From Phocoena phocoena (lineage: Eukaryota; Chordata; Mammalia; Artiodactyla; Phocoenidae): DNA of 64,000 nucleotides. Location: assembly GCF_963924675.1 (NCBI RefSeq), contig NW_027077440.1, forward strand, positions 2,280,501 through 2,344,500, in the 5' to 3' direction. The notes below the pieces were generated by a model. It was not told where the DNA came from. It searched no databases and saw only the letters and a program-made list of their open reading frames with translations. Below are positions 62,164 through 64,000 of this stretch, piece after piece (position 1 is the first letter of the stretch; every line of letters starts with the position of its first letter). Both the position numbers and the translations under genes were made by a program.

Positions 62164-63910
62164 ACAGTGAAATAGAGAGCAATTCTTAAATAATTCACTC
62201 AGGGCATGTGATGCAACCGGGATTGACCACATCTAAACCCAGAGCTGGTTGAGACATAAGGCTGGACACTTCAGGCTGATAGCATTGGTGAGTTTTGGTG
62301 AGCAAATGCAGACCCTTTGAAGTCATACAGCATGGTACCCATTCCATGGGTCCCAACTCTCCAGGTTCAAGGGATTCTTCCTCCAGCTAAAACATGCATG
62401 GGAATCCCAGAGTATCGTCCACCGTGTGATTGGGAAACGATTTAAAATGCATCTCAATTTTCGTATCCTGGTCCTTGGGTTCACCATTCCAGATGCTTTA
62501 CTAACACTCTCCCCGCTTGGAGAGTCAGTGCCTTTAACCTCCTCTTTGGCACAGCTTGCAATTTCTGTGCAAGATGAAGAGGAATAGGGAGAACCAATGA
62601 GAGACTAGCTGTAGGTGTCTGCACGGGCAAATGTAACGCTCATTTCCCACCAGGAAGAGGAATTAACCAAAGGCTCAGCGTGCCCTGCAGGAAACAGATT
62701 AGGGCCTGAAGCAATCCTGCAGTTTTGTGCCCAGCTCACAAGAAAGCGAGTTGAAGAAAGGAGCTCAGGGGCACTGTAATTCACAAACCTGCAGAGTTAT
62801 AAATGACAGCTATCCTCCAAAAATATATTGAAGTAAGCCTGCGAAGGGGACTTGAAAGCGGGGCAGAATTTCAGGAAAACGATTGCAGGGGGTAGACTGG
62901 AATTGCCCTGAAAGCATAGGAAAAGAGGCAGAACGTCGTCAATGATGCACTTGGCCAAAAAGGACGTATGCGTTTTTTCCTGAATATATTCAGGAAAAAA
63001 CGCATACGCAGTTTTTGGCCAACCAAGCAAGCCTGTAAAGGAAATCTGCACTACAATGAAGTCTCACTGCCCCCCGGGCAAAAGGGCCATCTGAAAAAAG
63101 TGGAAAATCCAGAAAGGTAGGACAGGATATGGAGAACAGGGAGCCTTGTTATGCTGATTGTCAGGATGTAAATTGCCAACAGCCACCCTGGAGAAATGTA
63201 TGGTGTTTCCTGAAACACGTAAGAAATGAAGCAACACAGCCTATGGCAATTGCACTTATGGTCCTACTGCTCAGGGAAATTAAAATCAAAAACAGAGAGC
63301 CACCCCAATGTTTGGGACGGCTGTGTTCCCAAGAAGCTCGTCTACAGTACCAGGTAAATATCCCAGAAAGCAAAAAATGGATAAAGAAGTTGTGGCACGT
63401 ACGTACAATGCAATATCACTAAGCAATGAAATCTGTGTCATCAGGCCTGTAGCGGCATAGTGAGTGGATGCAGGTACGGTGATTCTACGTGAACTACGTC
63501 ACACAGAAAAAGAAACATCATAAGATATCACTAATACAAGTAATATAAACTTGACTACACATGAACTGAATTACAAAACAGAACAGGGTCTCAAATTTAG
63601 AAAACCAACTAGTGCTTGCTTATGGGGAAAGGTGCCTTGGGGTGCTGCATAAAACCAGAGACTGAAATTAGCACAGATAACTTTCCATAAGCCAAATATG
63701 TAATAGACAAGACCTACTCCTTGCTCAACGACATGGACCCAACACCACATATTCAACGCCTAGGAATATACCTGACTAGGAAGAATCTTAAAACCCATAG
63801 ATATATATGTCTCCATAAGAGAATCAAGCGTGTGTACTGCGGCCGAAACGCAGCAGTGAAAATCCGATAAATCCCATTATCAAAATAAATTTCGAAAACA
63901 AAACACAAAG
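62164..63910 (+). repeat. Satellite monomer M31 (type B)
   Basis: 1747 bp. Palindrome 62951-63022 with GGACG on the left and CGCAG on the right. The ORF2-frame relic ends early because CACTAAGC replaces CACTCAGC. Confidence 0.95.
63129..63422 (+). pseudogene. LINE-1 ORF2-frame relic in M31 (97 codons)
   Basis: Same type B frame, cut short by TAA in CACTAAGCAATG just after MQYH. Confidence 0.6.
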
Positions 63911-64000
63911 ACAGTGAAATACAGAGCAATTCTTAAATAATTCACTCAGGGCATGTGATGCAACCGGGATTGACCACATCTACACCCAGAGCTGGTTGAG
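63911..64000 (+). repeat. Satellite monomer M32 (partial, window edge)
   Basis: First 90 bp of the next unit. The array continues beyond the window. Confidence 0.93.

Larger units (their letters stand above)
52972..64000 (+). repeat. Satellite array, right block (M26-M32)
   Basis: Canonical monomers resume, phased on ACAGTGAAATAG at 52972, 55177, 56923, 58670, 60417, 62164 and 63911. Orientation is the same as in the left block. All spacings are 1746-1747 bp except the first (2205 bp), which contains a 459-bp partial duplication. Confidence 0.95.

Noticed and set aside
1..64000. CRISPR array, bacterial operons or phage
   Set aside because: Long regular repeats could suggest CRISPR, but the units are 1.75 kb without short spacers, and LINE-1, ERV and mariner-like parts place the DNA in a mammal.

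Overview
The window holds no intact host gene. It is almost entirely a tandem satellite array with a monomer of about 1,747 bp (I count 28 complete monomers, one of them enlarged, plus five partial or interrupted ones), all in the same orientation. A 12.7-kb island of other repeats and old, decayed monomers (about 38.69-51.39 kb) interrupts it. The repeat length, the even-toed-ungulate/whale style LINE-1 3' ends and a mariner-like palindrome in every monomer suggest a cetacean. They fit the common cetacean satellite of about 1.75 kb found in baleen whales and other non-delphinoid cetaceans. I recognised this from memory and could not search it.

Layout: 1-38,224 satellite monomers M1-M22, with M22 visibly decayed. 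38,225-39,723 decayed monomer M23, split by a 5'-truncated LINE-1 on the minus strand (38,691-39,362) with an 11-bp target-site duplication. 39,724-45,085 a GC-rich minisatellite with a ~54-bp subunit in an 11-subunit, ~591-bp higher-order repeat. 45,086-46,204 decayed partial monomer M24. 46,205-46,925 a second LINE-1 fragment (plus strand). 46,926-48,485 unrecognised DNA with a short ~70-bp tandem repeat. 48,486-50,745 a broken gammaretrovirus-like ERV (pol relic, then an LTR-like tail). 51,056-51,230 a LINE-1 3'UTR-like piece. 51,390-52,971 strongly decayed monomer M25. 52,972-64,000 monomers M26-M32, canonical again.

The most interesting point is how the satellite is built. Each monomer has three parts: about 787 bp of unknown origin, a 72-bp palindrome that is perfect in consensus and resembles a mariner MITE, and about 875 bp that aligns from end to end with the 3' end of a LINE-1 (ORF2 C-terminus, 3'UTR, AATAAA and A-rich tail). 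The LINE-1 copies in the same window supply an internal reference for that alignment. A subset of monomers (type B) keeps a 97-107 codon ORF in the ORF2 frame; type A monomers carry a stop in it. The array shows recent local amplification: a 3,491-bp two-monomer duplication with one difference noticed, whose crossover maps inside the palindrome, and a near-identical run M3-M5. It also shows one out-of-register 459-bp partial duplication. Monomers beside the island are the most diverged and in places the most LINE-1-like, as expected at an ageing array edge.
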